This document shows positions 25,967 through 34,803 of a stretch of 64,000 bases of DNA, in pieces (the first letter of the stretch is position 1; each line of letters opens with the position of its first letter). The translations under genes were made by a program, and so were the position numbers. The notes below the pieces were generated by a model. The model saw nothing but the letters and a program-made list of their open reading frames with translations. It did no database searches and had not been told where the DNA came from. The stretch is from WLWS01 sp965243105 (GTDB lineage Bacteria > Pseudomonadota > Gammaproteobacteria > Eutrophobiales > Eutrophobiaceae). The DNA lies in the NCBI GenBank assembly GCA_965243105.1, contig CBDEUC010000003.1:1364001-1428000 (forward strand), given 5' to 3'.

Positions 25967-25992
25967 ATGCGCCCTATATGAAATCATCCGGA

Positions 25993-26679
25993 ATGAAAGA
26001 GAAAATCCTCATAGTCGAGGATGAAGCCGCGATCAGGGAGATGCTCGGCTACACCCTTGTCAAGAATGGCTTCAATTTTGAGGAGGCCAATGACGCCGAG
26101 GCGGCAGACACCCTGATTTCCAGCGACCCCCCGGATCTAATCCTGCTGGACTGGATGCTGCCCGGGACCAGCGGCGTGGATTTTGCCCGAAGGCTTCGGG
26201 CACGGGCCGAGACCAGGGAAATTCCCATTATTATGCTGACGGCAAAGGGAGAGGAAGGCGACAAGATTCGCGCGCTGGACCTCGGCGCAGACGATTATGT
26301 CACCAAGCCCTTTTCCACCAGGGAACTCGTCGCCCGCATAAAAGCGGTGCTCAGAAGAAGCCCCCAGGACAAGAAATCCGGCCTGGTGCAGGTCAAGGGT
26401 CTTACCCTCGACCCCGATACCTACAGGGTGACTGCCAATGACCAGGCCGTTGATATCAGCCCAACCGAGTTTCGCCTGCTACACTTCTTTATAAGCCACC
26501 CGGAAAGGGTTTATACACGGACGCAGTTGCTGGACCAGGTCTGGGGGCAAAATGTTTATGTTGAGGAACGTACCGTGGATGTGCACATTCGCAGATTAAG
26601 ACAATCCCTGGCAAGACATGGCTACGACAGCTTCATCCAGACTGTTCGTAGTGTTGGCTATCGGTTTTCCGAGAAGTAG
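25993..26679 (+). CDS. phoB: Phosphate regulon response regulator PhoB
   Basis: PhoB activates the Pho regulon when phosphorylated by PhoR. The 228-residue protein has the receiver domain with the acidic pair VEDE, the phosphoacceptor Asp in LILLDWMLPG, and the Lys in DYVTKPFS, then a winged-helix domain whose DNA-recognition part includes VYVEERTVDVHIRRLR. It matches E. coli PhoB along its length. The ATG at 25993 (KEKILIVEDE) aligns with the E. coli start and leaves a 20-base leader after the predicted transcription start; an in-frame ATG at 25978 would leave almost no leader. Neither has a strong ribosome site. phoR follows by three bases. Confidence 0.96.
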   Translation: MKEKILIVEDEAAIREMLGYTLVKNGFNFEEANDAEAADTLISSDPPDLILLDWMLPGTSGVDFARRLRARAETREIPIIMLTAKGEEGDKIRALDLGADDYVTKPFSTRELVARIKAVLRRSPQDKKSGLVQVKGLTLDPDTYRVTANDQAVDISPTEFRLLHFFISHPERVYTRTQLLDQVWGQNVYVEERTVDVHIRRLRQSLARHGYDSFIQTVRSVGYRFSEK

Positions 26680-26682
26680 ACA

Positions 26683-28014
26683 ATGAAAGAAGATACCTGG
26701 CGCCTGGGTTTAGTCCTCGTAGCCAGCCTGGTGATCGGCATCGTTACCGGGCAGGTATTATTATGCCTGCTTGTCGGGCTGGCGGGATTCATGTACTGGC
26801 AGTATCGAATATTTGTCGATCTGCTCAACTGGCTGCAGCGTCCCGGCGATTCACCAGCGCCTGAAGCTTCCGGGATCGTCGATGAAATCGCACGAAAGTT
26901 TGACTACCTTCGAGCACACCACAAGAAGCGTAAAAGCAAGCTATCCGGCTTTATCAAGCGCTTTCAAAAAGCCTCTGCCGCCCTGCCGGACGCCATTATT
27001 ATTCTTGGTGAAAATGACAAGATAGAGTGGGCAAACAAGAAAGCCTTCAAGTACTTCGGTATTCGCTGGCCCCAGGATGGGAACCAACGCCTCTCAAATC
27101 TCATACGCTATCCAAAGTTACTCAAATTTCTTGATAGCAGTCACGGGCATGACCCCGACAAGCGACTTGAAATTATTTCGCCCATTGATTCCCAGCTGCG
27201 ACTGGAAATTCGGCTCGCGCCTTATGGCGGCGGGCAGCGCCTGATGGTGGCGCGAAATATCACGCGTCTGCATCGTATCAACCAGATGCGAAGTGATTTT
27301 ATTGCCAACGCTTCCCACGAATTACGTACGCCGCTCACTGTCATTGCCGGTTACCTGGAAGCTGCCGATGTGGACGGAACTGATAGTAATCTCATCGCCA
27401 CAAAGCAAATACGCCAGATGCGCGGCCAGACTGATCGAATGCGCAGGCTGATCGAGGAACTGCTGTTGCTGGCCTCCCTCGAGTCCGAGGAAGAACCGGA
27501 AAATCGCGAGTTATTACATGTTGCGGATATCGTTGAAGGGATTATCAGTGATGCAAAAATGTTGAGCGGTTCCTCTAAGCACCAGTTTAATACGGTGACC
27601 GATTCAAGTCTCGGTGTGATGGGCAATCACAAGGAGCTGTACAGCGCTTTTTCCAACCTGGTTTTTAACGCGGTTCAACACTCACCCGAAGGAACAGAGA
27701 TACATGTAAACTGGTTTCGTGACCAGGACTGTGCCTATTTTGAAGTCAGTGATAACGGAGAAGGTATTCCTCCCGAGCACCTGCCCCGCATCACCGAACG
27801 CTTTTACCGGGCTGATCCCGCCCGTACCCGGGACAAGGGTGGTACCGGGCTGGGACTGGCGATAGTGAAACACACCCTGGCCCGTCACCGGGCACGGCTG
27901 GAAATTGAAAGCGAAGCGGGTGAAGGTAGCACATTCCGATGCGTCTTCCCGGAGCACCTGGTGGAGATTCCCGAGCACTCATCTCTACCCCAAATCGCTG
28001 ACGCCAGTGGCTGA
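26683..28014 (+). CDS. phoR: Phosphate regulon sensor histidine kinase PhoR
   Basis: PhoR senses phosphate status through the Pst-PhoU complex and phosphorylates PhoB. The 443-residue protein has two N-terminal membrane helices (about 8-45), a charged linker, a PAS domain (about 95-200, ALPDAIIILGENDKIEWANK), the dimerisation helix with the phosphorylated His in SHELRTPLTVIAGY (about 215), and an ATPase domain with N, G1 and G2 boxes (NLVFNAVQHS, DNGEGIPPEH, GGTGLGLAIVKHTL). The short membrane part without a large periplasmic domain is typical of PhoR. It lies three bases after phoB. Confidence 0.96.
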   Translation: MKEDTWRLGLVLVASLVIGIVTGQVLLCLLVGLAGFMYWQYRIFVDLLNWLQRPGDSPAPEASGIVDEIARKFDYLRAHHKKRKSKLSGFIKRFQKASAALPDAIIILGENDKIEWANKKAFKYFGIRWPQDGNQRLSNLIRYPKLLKFLDSSHGHDPDKRLEIISPIDSQLRLEIRLAPYGGGQRLMVARNITRLHRINQMRSDFIANASHELRTPLTVIAGYLEAADVDGTDSNLIATKQIRQMRGQTDRMRRLIEELLLLASLESEEEPENRELLHVADIVEGIISDAKMLSGSSKHQFNTVTDSSLGVMGNHKELYSAFSNLVFNAVQHSPEGTEIHVNWFRDQDCAYFEVSDNGEGIPPEHLPRITERFYRADPARTRDKGGTGLGLAIVKHTLARHRARLEIESEAGEGSTFRCVFPEHLVEIPEHSSLPQIADASG

Positions 28015-28041
28015 AACCCTTGCCAGGCCTTGTTTTCCGGC

Positions 28042-28075
28042 CTGTCTTAAAACTGTAATAATTCCTTAATATGAT
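28042..28075 (+). promoter_or_regulatory. Pho box and -10 element before pstS
   Basis: CTGTCTTAAAACTGTAAT has two CTGT half sites (28042 and 28053) 11 bases apart. TATGAT at 28070-28075, ten bases after the box, gives the expected -10 spacing for PhoB activation. The site lies 76 bases before the pstS start and should control the pst operon. Confidence 0.72.
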
Positions 28076-28150
28076 TGTCACCGGCCGCTTGGATGATTCA
28101 ACGGTGAAAAATTTCAAACCTCTTAATAATCTGATGGAGAAACCAAGCAG

Positions 28151-29140
28151 ATGAAAAAACAATTCCAGTTCGTTGCCAGTACCTTACTGCTCAGCTTTAG
28201 CCTCAACTCCGCCTTTGCCGCCTCCTCTGTAGATGTTGCCCTGCCGGAATACGAGAAAGCCAGCGGCGTTTCTGGCAGCATTATCAGTGTTGGTTCAGAC
28301 ACACTGGCTAACCTGATGACTCTCTGGGCGGAAGAATTCAAGCGCCTTTACCCGAACGTAACGGTTCAAATCCAGGCTGCCGGATCGTCAACCGCACCCC
28401 CGGCTCTCACGGAAGGCACTTCCAATTTTGGCCCCATGAGCCGCAAGATGAAAGACAAGGAAATTGCTTCTTTTGAATCCAAGTTTGGCTACAAGCCAAC
28501 GCCCGTTGCAGTAGCCATTGATGCCCTGGCAGTTTATGTCAACAAGGATAACCCGGTGGAACAATTGTCCATCGCCCAGGTTGACGCAATATTCTCCGCG
28601 ACCCGCAAGTGCGGTTACAGTGAAGACCTCAGCACCTGGGGCCAACTGGGCCTGAGCGGAAACTGGGCCAGTCGACCCATTCAAATCTATGGTCGCAATT
28701 CAGTCTCCGGAACTTATGGCTATTTCAAGAAAAAGGCACTGTGCAAGGGCGACTTCAAGAACAATGTTAATGAGCAGCCGGGTTCAGCCTCCGTTGTGCA
28801 AAGTATCACCAAGTCTATTAACGGCATCGGCTACTCGGGCATCGGCTATAAAACATCCGGTGTTCGCGCCATACCACTTAGCAAGAAAGGTGGGCCTGCG
28901 ATTGAAGCTACTCCGGAAAACGCCTCTGCCGGAAAATATCCACTCGGGCGTTTTCTCTATGTCTATGTCAACAAGCATCCAAACAAGGCGCTTTCGCCAC
29001 TGGAAACTGAATTCATAAAGATGGTGCTATCAAGCGTGGGACAGCAGGTGGTAGTCAAGGACGGTTATATTCCCCTGCCAGCAAAGGTCGCCAGCGCCCA
29101 GCTTGAACAGGTCAGTGCCACAAAAGTAGCCGGTAAATAA
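28151..29140 (+). CDS. pstS: Phosphate ABC transporter substrate-binding protein PstS
   Basis: Periplasmic phosphate-binding protein of the high-affinity Pst importer. The 329-residue precursor has a signal peptide (STLLLSFSLNSAFA), then the phosphate-binding segments ISVGSDTLANLM, QAAGSSTAPPAL, FGPMSRKMKDKE and GRNSVSGTYGYFK, which match the SGTxxxF phosphate-contact pattern. A ribosome site (GGAG) lies about 11 bases before the ATG. It is the first gene of pstSCAB-phoU and is followed by two strong hairpins, which probably let PstS be made in excess over the membrane parts. Confidence 0.95.
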   Translation: MKKQFQFVASTLLLSFSLNSAFAASSVDVALPEYEKASGVSGSIISVGSDTLANLMTLWAEEFKRLYPNVTVQIQAAGSSTAPPALTEGTSNFGPMSRKMKDKEIASFESKFGYKPTPVAVAIDALAVYVNKDNPVEQLSIAQVDAIFSATRKCGYSEDLSTWGQLGLSGNWASRPIQIYGRNSVSGTYGYFKKKALCKGDFKNNVNEQPGSASVVQSITKSINGIGYSGIGYKTSGVRAIPLSKKGGPAIEATPENASAGKYPLGRFLYVYVNKHPNKALSPLETEFIKMVLSSVGQQVVVKDGYIPLPAKVASAQLEQVSATKVAGK

Positions 29141-29146
29141 CAGGGC

Positions 29147-29179
29147 AGGAGCCCTTTCCCCCCGGGCTCTTCCCTTTTT
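29147..29179 (+). terminator. Terminator-like hairpin after pstS
   Basis: AGGAGCCC pairs with GGGCTCTT (8 bp, one G-U) around a C-rich loop, followed by TCCCTTTTT. It begins seven bases after the pstS stop and may stop part of the transcription before pstC. Confidence 0.65.
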
Positions 29180-29181
29180 AT

Positions 29182-29210
29182 CCGGTCACCCGGTATTGCC
29201 GGGTGACCGG
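29182..29210. repeat. Perfect 12-bp hairpin between pstS and pstC
   Basis: CCGGTCACCCGG and CCGGGTGACCGG flank the loop TATTG, a perfect 12-bp GC-rich stem just after the terminator-like hairpin. No T tract follows. It is likely a message-stabilising or processing structure in the pst transcript, protecting the pstS mRNA 3' end. Confidence 0.6.
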
Positions 29211-29275
29211 GTCATTTCCAATGGATATACTCGCCCTTTAACAATACTTTCACAATTGGAAATTACACTCCTCGA

Positions 29276-31552
29276 ATGTCACAGTCAGAGTCCAGCAGCA
29301 GTATCCTTGCGGATTTCAGTTCGCCCCATGCGCAGCGACATCGCTACTGGCGTAATGTAAAAGACATCACCACCAGGCACCTGATGGCGGTGGGTGGCAT
29401 CAGTGTCATTATTGCCATCGTACTAATCGCGTTTTACCTGCTTTACGTCGTCATCCCGATGTTCAAGCCGGCATCGATTGAGCAGGTCCAGGACTATTCC
29501 GTACCGGGCCCCGCAGGTTCAAGTTCTCTTTATTATGCGATGGAAGAGCAGCATGAAATTGGACTGCGCGTGTCTTCCGATGCCTCGGCGATCTTCTTTG
29601 ATACGGCCAATGGCAATATCAGGCAGGAATACAGTCTGCTGGGTGAGCGACAAGCCACCCTCACAACATTCGCAGCAGGTGACCCCTCGCAACGGCTACT
29701 TGCACTGGGACTGGACAACGGCCAGGTTCTCATTGCACAGCACAATTACCAGGTGAGTTATCCGGATGACGTTCGCCTGATAACACCGGGTATTGAGTTC
29801 CCTCTCGGCAACGAACCTTTGCCGGTAAGCGCTTCAAACTCACCGATAGTTAAGCTGTCCGCGCAGTGGGATGGAGAGCAGGCAAGCATAGCCGCACTTG
29901 ACCAGGACAATAAGTTGCTGCTGGTCAGTTTTACCATGGAGGAAAACTTCCTCAGTGATGAAGTAAGCATTGAGCGCAGTGACACCCTTGTACCCTTCGA
30001 CTATGAGGCCAGCCACATCCTGCTGGACGTGGAACAAAGGGAGTTATACGTATCAGACACCATGGGCTTTATTTCTTACTTCGACATTAGTGACAAAACC
30101 GCGCCCAGGCTGATTCAACGTGTCAGGGCAGTTTCGGAAGACCAGCAAATCAGCGCTATTACATTTCTGAGCGGTGGAATTTCCATCCTCGTTGGCGCCA
30201 GCGACGGCACCATCAGCCAGTGGTTTCCTGTGCGTGACAGCGAGAACAACTATACCCTGCAGCTGGTTCGCCAGTTCGATGCGCATGGTGATTCCATTCG
30301 CGAAATCAGCGCGGAATATTTTCGCAAGGGCTTCCTGGCCATCGATGACGGTGGTGCGGTGGGCATTCACCACAGTACAGCTCATCGCACCGTAAAGCAC
30401 AGCGAGGTGTCTGCCACCGGGCTGACGCACGTGGCGGTCGCGCCCCGGGCCAATGCCATGTTGCTTGAAGACAGCACGGGCACAATACAGTTCTGGCACA
30501 TCGATAATGAGCACCCGGAAATTTCCTGGAAATCGCTGTGGGGCAAAGTCTGGTACGAGAGTCGCGAAAAAGAGGAGTACATCTGGCAGTCGTCCTCGGC
30601 AAGCAGCGACTTTGAGCCGAAGTTCAGCCTCACACCCCTTGCTTTCGGTACGCTCAAGGCGGCGTTTTATGCCATGTTGTTTGCCATGCCCCTGGCAATC
30701 ATGGGCGCGATATACACCGCTTATTTTATGTCGGCACCGATGCGTAACTTCGTGAAACCCACTATTGAGATCATGGCTGCGCTACCGACAGTCATCCTGG
30801 GTTTCATGGCGGGACTGTGGTTCGCCCCCTTCGTTGAGCAAAACCTGCCCGGCGTGTTCCTGACATTTATACTGGTACCCCTGTTCATACTTATCGCTGC
30901 ATGGCTATGGGACAAGCTACCAACCCATGTTCGCGAGGAAATTCCCGAGGGCTGGGAAGCGGGACTGTTAATGCCGGTAATTATCCTTGCCTGTGTTATT
31001 TCCATCTATCTCAGCCAGCCTGTCGAGCTGGCCTTTTTCGGTGGTAACACACCGCTGTGGATCACCGACAACCTGGGAGTCAGTTATGACCAGAGAAACT
31101 CGCTGGTAGTGGGTGCCGCAATCGGGTTCGCTGTCATTCCCACTATTTTTTCCATCAGCGAGGATGCCATTTACGGTGTACCCCGCCACCTGAGCATGGG
31201 CTCTCTCGCACTCGGTGCAACACCCTGGCAGACAATGGTGAAAGTGATCCTGCTGACCGCGAGCCCGGGCATATTCTCCGCAGTTATGATTGGTCTTGGT
31301 CGCGCAGTCGGGGAAACAATGATCGTTGTCATGGCTACCGGTAACACGGCGATCATGGACCTGAACATGTTCCAGGGTTTTCGAGCCCTGTCCGCCAACA
31401 TCGCTGTTGAAATGCCGGAATCAGAAGTAGACAGCACCCATTACCGTATCCTTTTCCTTGCCGGCCTGGTGCTGTTCGCTGCGACATTTGTTTTTAATAC
31501 TGCAGCCGAACTGGTGCGACAACGCCTTAGAACCAAGTACAGCACGCTATGA
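29276..31552 (+). CDS. pstC: Phosphate ABC transporter permease PstC with large periplasmic insert
   Basis: One of two permease subunits of the Pst phosphate importer. The 758-residue protein is more than twice the E. coli length (319). A first membrane helix (about 39-61) is followed by ~390 periplasmic residues with repeated beta pattern, e.g. ISAITFLSGGISILVGASDG, TISQWFPVRD and LTHVAVAPRANAMLLEDSTG followed by TIQFWHIDN, which looks like a WD40-type propeller. The permease part begins near 460 (FGTLKAAFYAMLFAMPLAIM) and has the ABC loop with PRHLSMGSLALGATPWQTM. Long PstC forms are known in Pseudomonas and relatives. It overlaps pstA by four bases. Confidence 0.93.
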   Translation: MSQSESSSSILADFSSPHAQRHRYWRNVKDITTRHLMAVGGISVIIAIVLIAFYLLYVVIPMFKPASIEQVQDYSVPGPAGSSSLYYAMEEQHEIGLRVSSDASAIFFDTANGNIRQEYSLLGERQATLTTFAAGDPSQRLLALGLDNGQVLIAQHNYQVSYPDDVRLITPGIEFPLGNEPLPVSASNSPIVKLSAQWDGEQASIAALDQDNKLLLVSFTMEENFLSDEVSIERSDTLVPFDYEASHILLDVEQRELYVSDTMGFISYFDISDKTAPRLIQRVRAVSEDQQISAITFLSGGISILVGASDGTISQWFPVRDSENNYTLQLVRQFDAHGDSIREISAEYFRKGFLAIDDGGAVGIHHSTAHRTVKHSEVSATGLTHVAVAPRANAMLLEDSTGTIQFWHIDNEHPEISWKSLWGKVWYESREKEEYIWQSSSASSDFEPKFSLTPLAFGTLKAAFYAMLFAMPLAIMGAIYTAYFMSAPMRNFVKPTIEIMAALPTVILGFMAGLWFAPFVEQNLPGVFLTFILVPLFILIAAWLWDKLPTHVREEIPEGWEAGLLMPVIILACVISIYLSQPVELAFFGGNTPLWITDNLGVSYDQRNSLVVGAAIGFAVIPTIFSISEDAIYGVPRHLSMGSLALGATPWQTMVKVILLTASPGIFSAVMIGLGRAVGETMIVVMATGNTAIMDLNMFQGFRALSANIAVEMPESEVDSTHYRILFLAGLVLFAATFVFNTAAELVRQRLRTKYSTL

Positions 31553-33210
31553 TGGGCAAGATTAAGAACTGGTTTGACAGTGGAACGCCGTATATCTGGC
31601 TAAACGCCGGCGCCGTCAGCCTGTCCATTCTCATGGTGGTAGGCCTTATCGGGCTGATTGCGATTCGCGGCTTCGGTCATTTCTGGCCCAGCGAAGTGGT
31701 CAAGTTTGACTACCTTGAAGATAGCGGAGAAACAGTAAGCATCCTCGGCAATATTACTGATCGTGAAAAGGTAACCCCATCAAAGGTGAGCCAGGAAGCG
31801 GAGGCCTCGGGGGATGATACTGCAATAGAGCGTTACCTGGTTAAAACAGGTAATCGTGACATTACCGGCCTCGATTTTCGCTGGATCCTGGAACCCAGTA
31901 TCACCGCGGAATCCATGCCCGAGGATGTCATGGTGCTGGAAAGACGGGAGTGGGGAAACTTTTACGGCTTCCTCAAGCAGGTCAGGAAGGACGGCGAGGT
32001 AATAGAGTCTTCCGGTCAAGCATTGTGGCCAATGTTCCTTTCATTGCTGGAGGATAGCCTATCAATCCACGAAGACATACGCCATATAGAAAAGAACCTC
32101 ATCGGCGAAATCAATTACAAGATGGAAAAATTGCGCCTGGAACAGCGCGGCCTGGAACTTGATGGCATCAAGAGCAGGGAACCCTATGACGATATCGATA
32201 AAAGACGTAAAGAGCTGCAGTCAGATTACGACGCTCTTGCAGGAAAACTCGGCGATCTCTACACCGAGCTGAATCGTTCAAGCATCACGGCTACCGTTGC
32301 TGACGGCTCAGAGGTAAGCATTCCCTTTGCAAAGATCGTCCGTGCCTATAAACCAAACGCGCTCAGTACGACCCAGAAAATCTCGTTCTACTGTTCAAAG
32401 TTGTGGGAATTCATGACGGATGAACCCAGGGAGGCCAATACAGAAGGAGGTATTTTCCCGGCAATATTTGGCACCGTGCTGATGGTGATACTGATGGCCG
32501 TGATCGTGACTCCGTTTGGCGTAGTCGCCGCCATCTACCTGCATGAATATGCCAGGCAGGGCCTGGTGACGCGGCTTATACGAATCGCGGTAAATAACCT
32601 GGCTGGTGTGCCCTCCGTGGTTTACGGGGTGTTTGGCCTGGGTTTTTTCGTGTACTTCCTGGGTGGCTCTATCGACGAGCTTTTCTTTCGCGAAGCCTTG
32701 CCGACACCAACCTTTGGCACGCCCGGCCTGATGTGGGCCTCGCTTACCCTCGCCATACTTACTGTGCCGGTTGTGATTGTCGCGACCGAAGAAGGCCTGT
32801 CCAGGGTTCCAAGAGCAATGCGTGAAGGCAGCCTGGCACTCGGCGCCACAAAGGCAGAAACCCTGTGGCTAACGGTCATGCCGATGACGGCATCCGCCAT
32901 CATGACGGGAATGATACTGGCCATTGCCAGGGCCGCTGGAGAAGTTGCGCCCCTGATGCTTGTTGGGGTAGTCAAACTGGCACCGACGCTGCCCCTTGAT
33001 GGAAACTTTCCGTATTTGCACATGGAAAGAAAGTTTATGCATCTCGGATTCCACATATATGATGTAGGCTTTCAAAGTCCCAACGTAGAGGCTGCAAGAC
33101 CTTTAGTGTATGCAACTGCATTGCTGCTGGTATTGATAATAATCGTACTCAACCTCGCAGCAATCAAAATTCGTAATAACCTGAGAGAAAAGTACAGTGC
33201 CGCCGAGTAA
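31549..33210 (+). CDS. pstA: Phosphate ABC transporter permease PstA with coiled-coil insert
   Basis: Second permease subunit of the Pst importer, 553 residues against 296 in E. coli. After the first membrane helix (about 20-42) comes a soluble region of ~230 residues (the DUF3333 part seen in pseudomonads) containing a strong coiled coil: DIRHIEKNLIGEINYKMEKL and YDDIDKRRKELQSDYDALAG. The permease core starts near 300 (FPAIFGTVLMVILMAVIVTP) and carries the ABC-contacting loop VPRAMREGSLALGATKAETL. The gene overlaps pstC by ATGA. A TM-anchored coiled coil could contact PstC's propeller, which is an inference. Confidence 0.94.
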   Translation: MMGKIKNWFDSGTPYIWLNAGAVSLSILMVVGLIGLIAIRGFGHFWPSEVVKFDYLEDSGETVSILGNITDREKVTPSKVSQEAEASGDDTAIERYLVKTGNRDITGLDFRWILEPSITAESMPEDVMVLERREWGNFYGFLKQVRKDGEVIESSGQALWPMFLSLLEDSLSIHEDIRHIEKNLIGEINYKMEKLRLEQRGLELDGIKSREPYDDIDKRRKELQSDYDALAGKLGDLYTELNRSSITATVADGSEVSIPFAKIVRAYKPNALSTTQKISFYCSKLWEFMTDEPREANTEGGIFPAIFGTVLMVILMAVIVTPFGVVAAIYLHEYARQGLVTRLIRIAVNNLAGVPSVVYGVFGLGFFVYFLGGSIDELFFREALPTPTFGTPGLMWASLTLAILTVPVVIVATEEGLSRVPRAMREGSLALGATKAETLWLTVMPMTASAIMTGMILAIARAAGEVAPLMLVGVVKLAPTLPLDGNFPYLHMERKFMHLGFHIYDVGFQSPNVEAARPLVYATALLLVLIIIVLNLAAIKIRNNLREKYSAAE

Positions 33211-33235
33211 TCACGAAGAAGTCGAGGAACTCGAA

Positions 33236-34066
33236 ATGAGAGAAACTCCCACTCATACCATAGACATGAGTAAGCTAACTCAGCAGGACCAGAAGCTGTT
33301 ACTGGAAGACGAGTCTATTTGCCTGAAGGTCCAGGAACTGGAACTGTTCTATGGTGAGAAGCAGGCGCTGAAGGACATTTCCATGACAATCCCTGAAAAA
33401 AGGGTCACGGCATTCATTGGTCCAAGCGGTTGCGGAAAATCAACTTTGCTCAGGTGCTTTAACCGCATGAATGACCTGATTACCTCGGTCAACATAAAGG
33501 GTTCTATCACGCTTCATGATGAAGATATCTATGAAAAGTCGGTTAATGTCGCTGAACTACGCCGCCGAATCGGCATGGTATTTCAGAAGCCAAATCCTTT
33601 TCCAAAATCCATTTACGAAAATGTTGCCTATGGCCTGCGTATACAGGGTATAAAAAGCAGGAGAGTTCTCGACGAAGCCGTAGAGCGCTCGCTAAAGCAG
33701 GCCGCATTATGGGACGAGGTGAAGGACAGGCTTGACGATAACGCCATGGGCCTGTCGGGAGGCCAGCAACAGCGACTGGTAATTGCCAGGGCAATTGCCA
33801 TAGAACCGGAAGTCCTGCTGCTTGATGAACCTGCTTCTGCACTGGACCCGATTTCTACCCTGAAAATTGAAGAACTGATTTACGAATTGAAAACCGACTA
33901 CACGATAGTCATCGTGACCCACAACATGCAACAGGCCGCTCGTGTTTCAGACTATACTGCTTATATGTATCTTGGCGAACTGATTGAATTCAATGACACC
34001 AGCACAATTTTTACCAAGCCCGATGAAAAAATGACAGAAGACTACATCACCGGTCGATATGGGTAA
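33236..34066 (+). CDS. pstB: Phosphate ABC transporter ATP-binding protein PstB
   Basis: ATPase of the Pst phosphate importer. The 276-residue protein has Walker A GPSGCGKST (about 62-70), the Q-loop MVFQKPNPFPKS typical of PstB, the signature LSGGQQQRL, Walker B VLLLDEPASALDP, and the H-loop TIVIVTHNMQQAARVSDYTA. The ATG at 33236 has GAGGA seven bases upstream; an earlier in-frame GTG at 33197 would overlap pstA and has no site. PstB also takes part in signalling phosphate sufficiency to PhoR with PhoU. Confidence 0.96.
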   Translation: MRETPTHTIDMSKLTQQDQKLLLEDESICLKVQELELFYGEKQALKDISMTIPEKRVTAFIGPSGCGKSTLLRCFNRMNDLITSVNIKGSITLHDEDIYEKSVNVAELRRRIGMVFQKPNPFPKSIYENVAYGLRIQGIKSRRVLDEAVERSLKQAALWDEVKDRLDDNAMGLSGGQQQRLVIARAIAIEPEVLLLDEPASALDPISTLKIEELIYELKTDYTIVIVTHNMQQAARVSDYTAYMYLGELIEFNDTSTIFTKPDEKMTEDYITGRYG

Positions 34067-34087
34067 TCAAACCCACGGAGGAATGGT

Positions 34088-34792
34088 ATGAACCAACACA
34101 TATCCAAGCAGTTTGACAATGAGCTGGACAATATCAGGAGCCATGTACTGGCCATGGGAGGCCTTGTTGAGCAACAACTTGGTGATGCTCTCAATGCACT
34201 GACAAATTCAGATATTGATTGCGGACTTGCAGTCATTGAAAACGAGCCCAAGGTAAATACTTTTGAGGTCTCAATTGACGAGGAATGCACCAAGATCCTT
34301 GCTCGCAGGCAGCCTGCTGCTGTTGACCTGCGTCTAATTACTGCAGTTATCAAGACTATTACCGATCTTGAGCGGATCGGGGATGAGGCTGAGAAAGTGG
34401 CACAAATGGCAAACTATCTCACCGAGAAGCAGGGCACAAAATCCTACTACACCGGTATCAGTACGATGGGCGAATTTGTGCGGGAAATGGTTCGCGATGC
34501 ACTTGATGCCTTTGCTCGAATGGATTCTGAAGCGGCAATGAAAACCGTTGAAAGGGAACCTGAATCAGATGACCAGTATGCTGCAATTCTCAGGCAGCTG
34601 GTGACTTACATGATGGAAGATCCGCGCAGTATAACCAGCGTAATCGACGCCGTGTGGATGGTACGTTCCCTGGAACGAATTGGTGACCATGCGCAAAATA
34701 TTTGCGAATACGTGATTTACCTTGTTGAAGGCAAGGACGTAAGGCACCTCACGATCGAGGAAATGCAGGAAATAATCTACGAAGAGTCCTAG
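34088..34792 (+). CDS. phoU: Phosphate signalling protein PhoU
   Basis: PhoU connects the Pst transporter with PhoR and lowers Pho expression when phosphate is sufficient. The 234-residue protein consists of two three-helix repeats with the metal-binding type motifs: ALTNSDIDCGLAVIENEPKV and DLRLITAVIKTITDLERIGD in the first half, and RSITSVIDAVWMVRSLERIG with DHAQNICEYVIYL in the second. Length and order match the E. coli protein (241). GGAGGA lies just before the start. It ends the pst operon. Confidence 0.96.
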   Translation: MNQHISKQFDNELDNIRSHVLAMGGLVEQQLGDALNALTNSDIDCGLAVIENEPKVNTFEVSIDEECTKILARRQPAAVDLRLITAVIKTITDLERIGDEAEKVAQMANYLTEKQGTKSYYTGISTMGEFVREMVRDALDAFARMDSEAAMKTVEREPESDDQYAAILRQLVTYMMEDPRSITSVIDAVWMVRSLERIGDHAQNICEYVIYLVEGKDVRHLTIEEMQEIIYEES

Positions 34793-34803
34793 CCTTTGAC
34801 GGC

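Larger units (their letters stand above)
25654..25992. other. Intergenic region between the exporter operon and phoB
   Basis: This 339-base gap separates divergent operons. It contains a perfect inverted repeat near the exporter start (25677-25694) and a Pho box with a -10 element near phoB (25934-25966). Between them (about 25695-25930) I see no further open reading frame with coding character, hairpin or promoter I can support. Confidence 0.6.
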
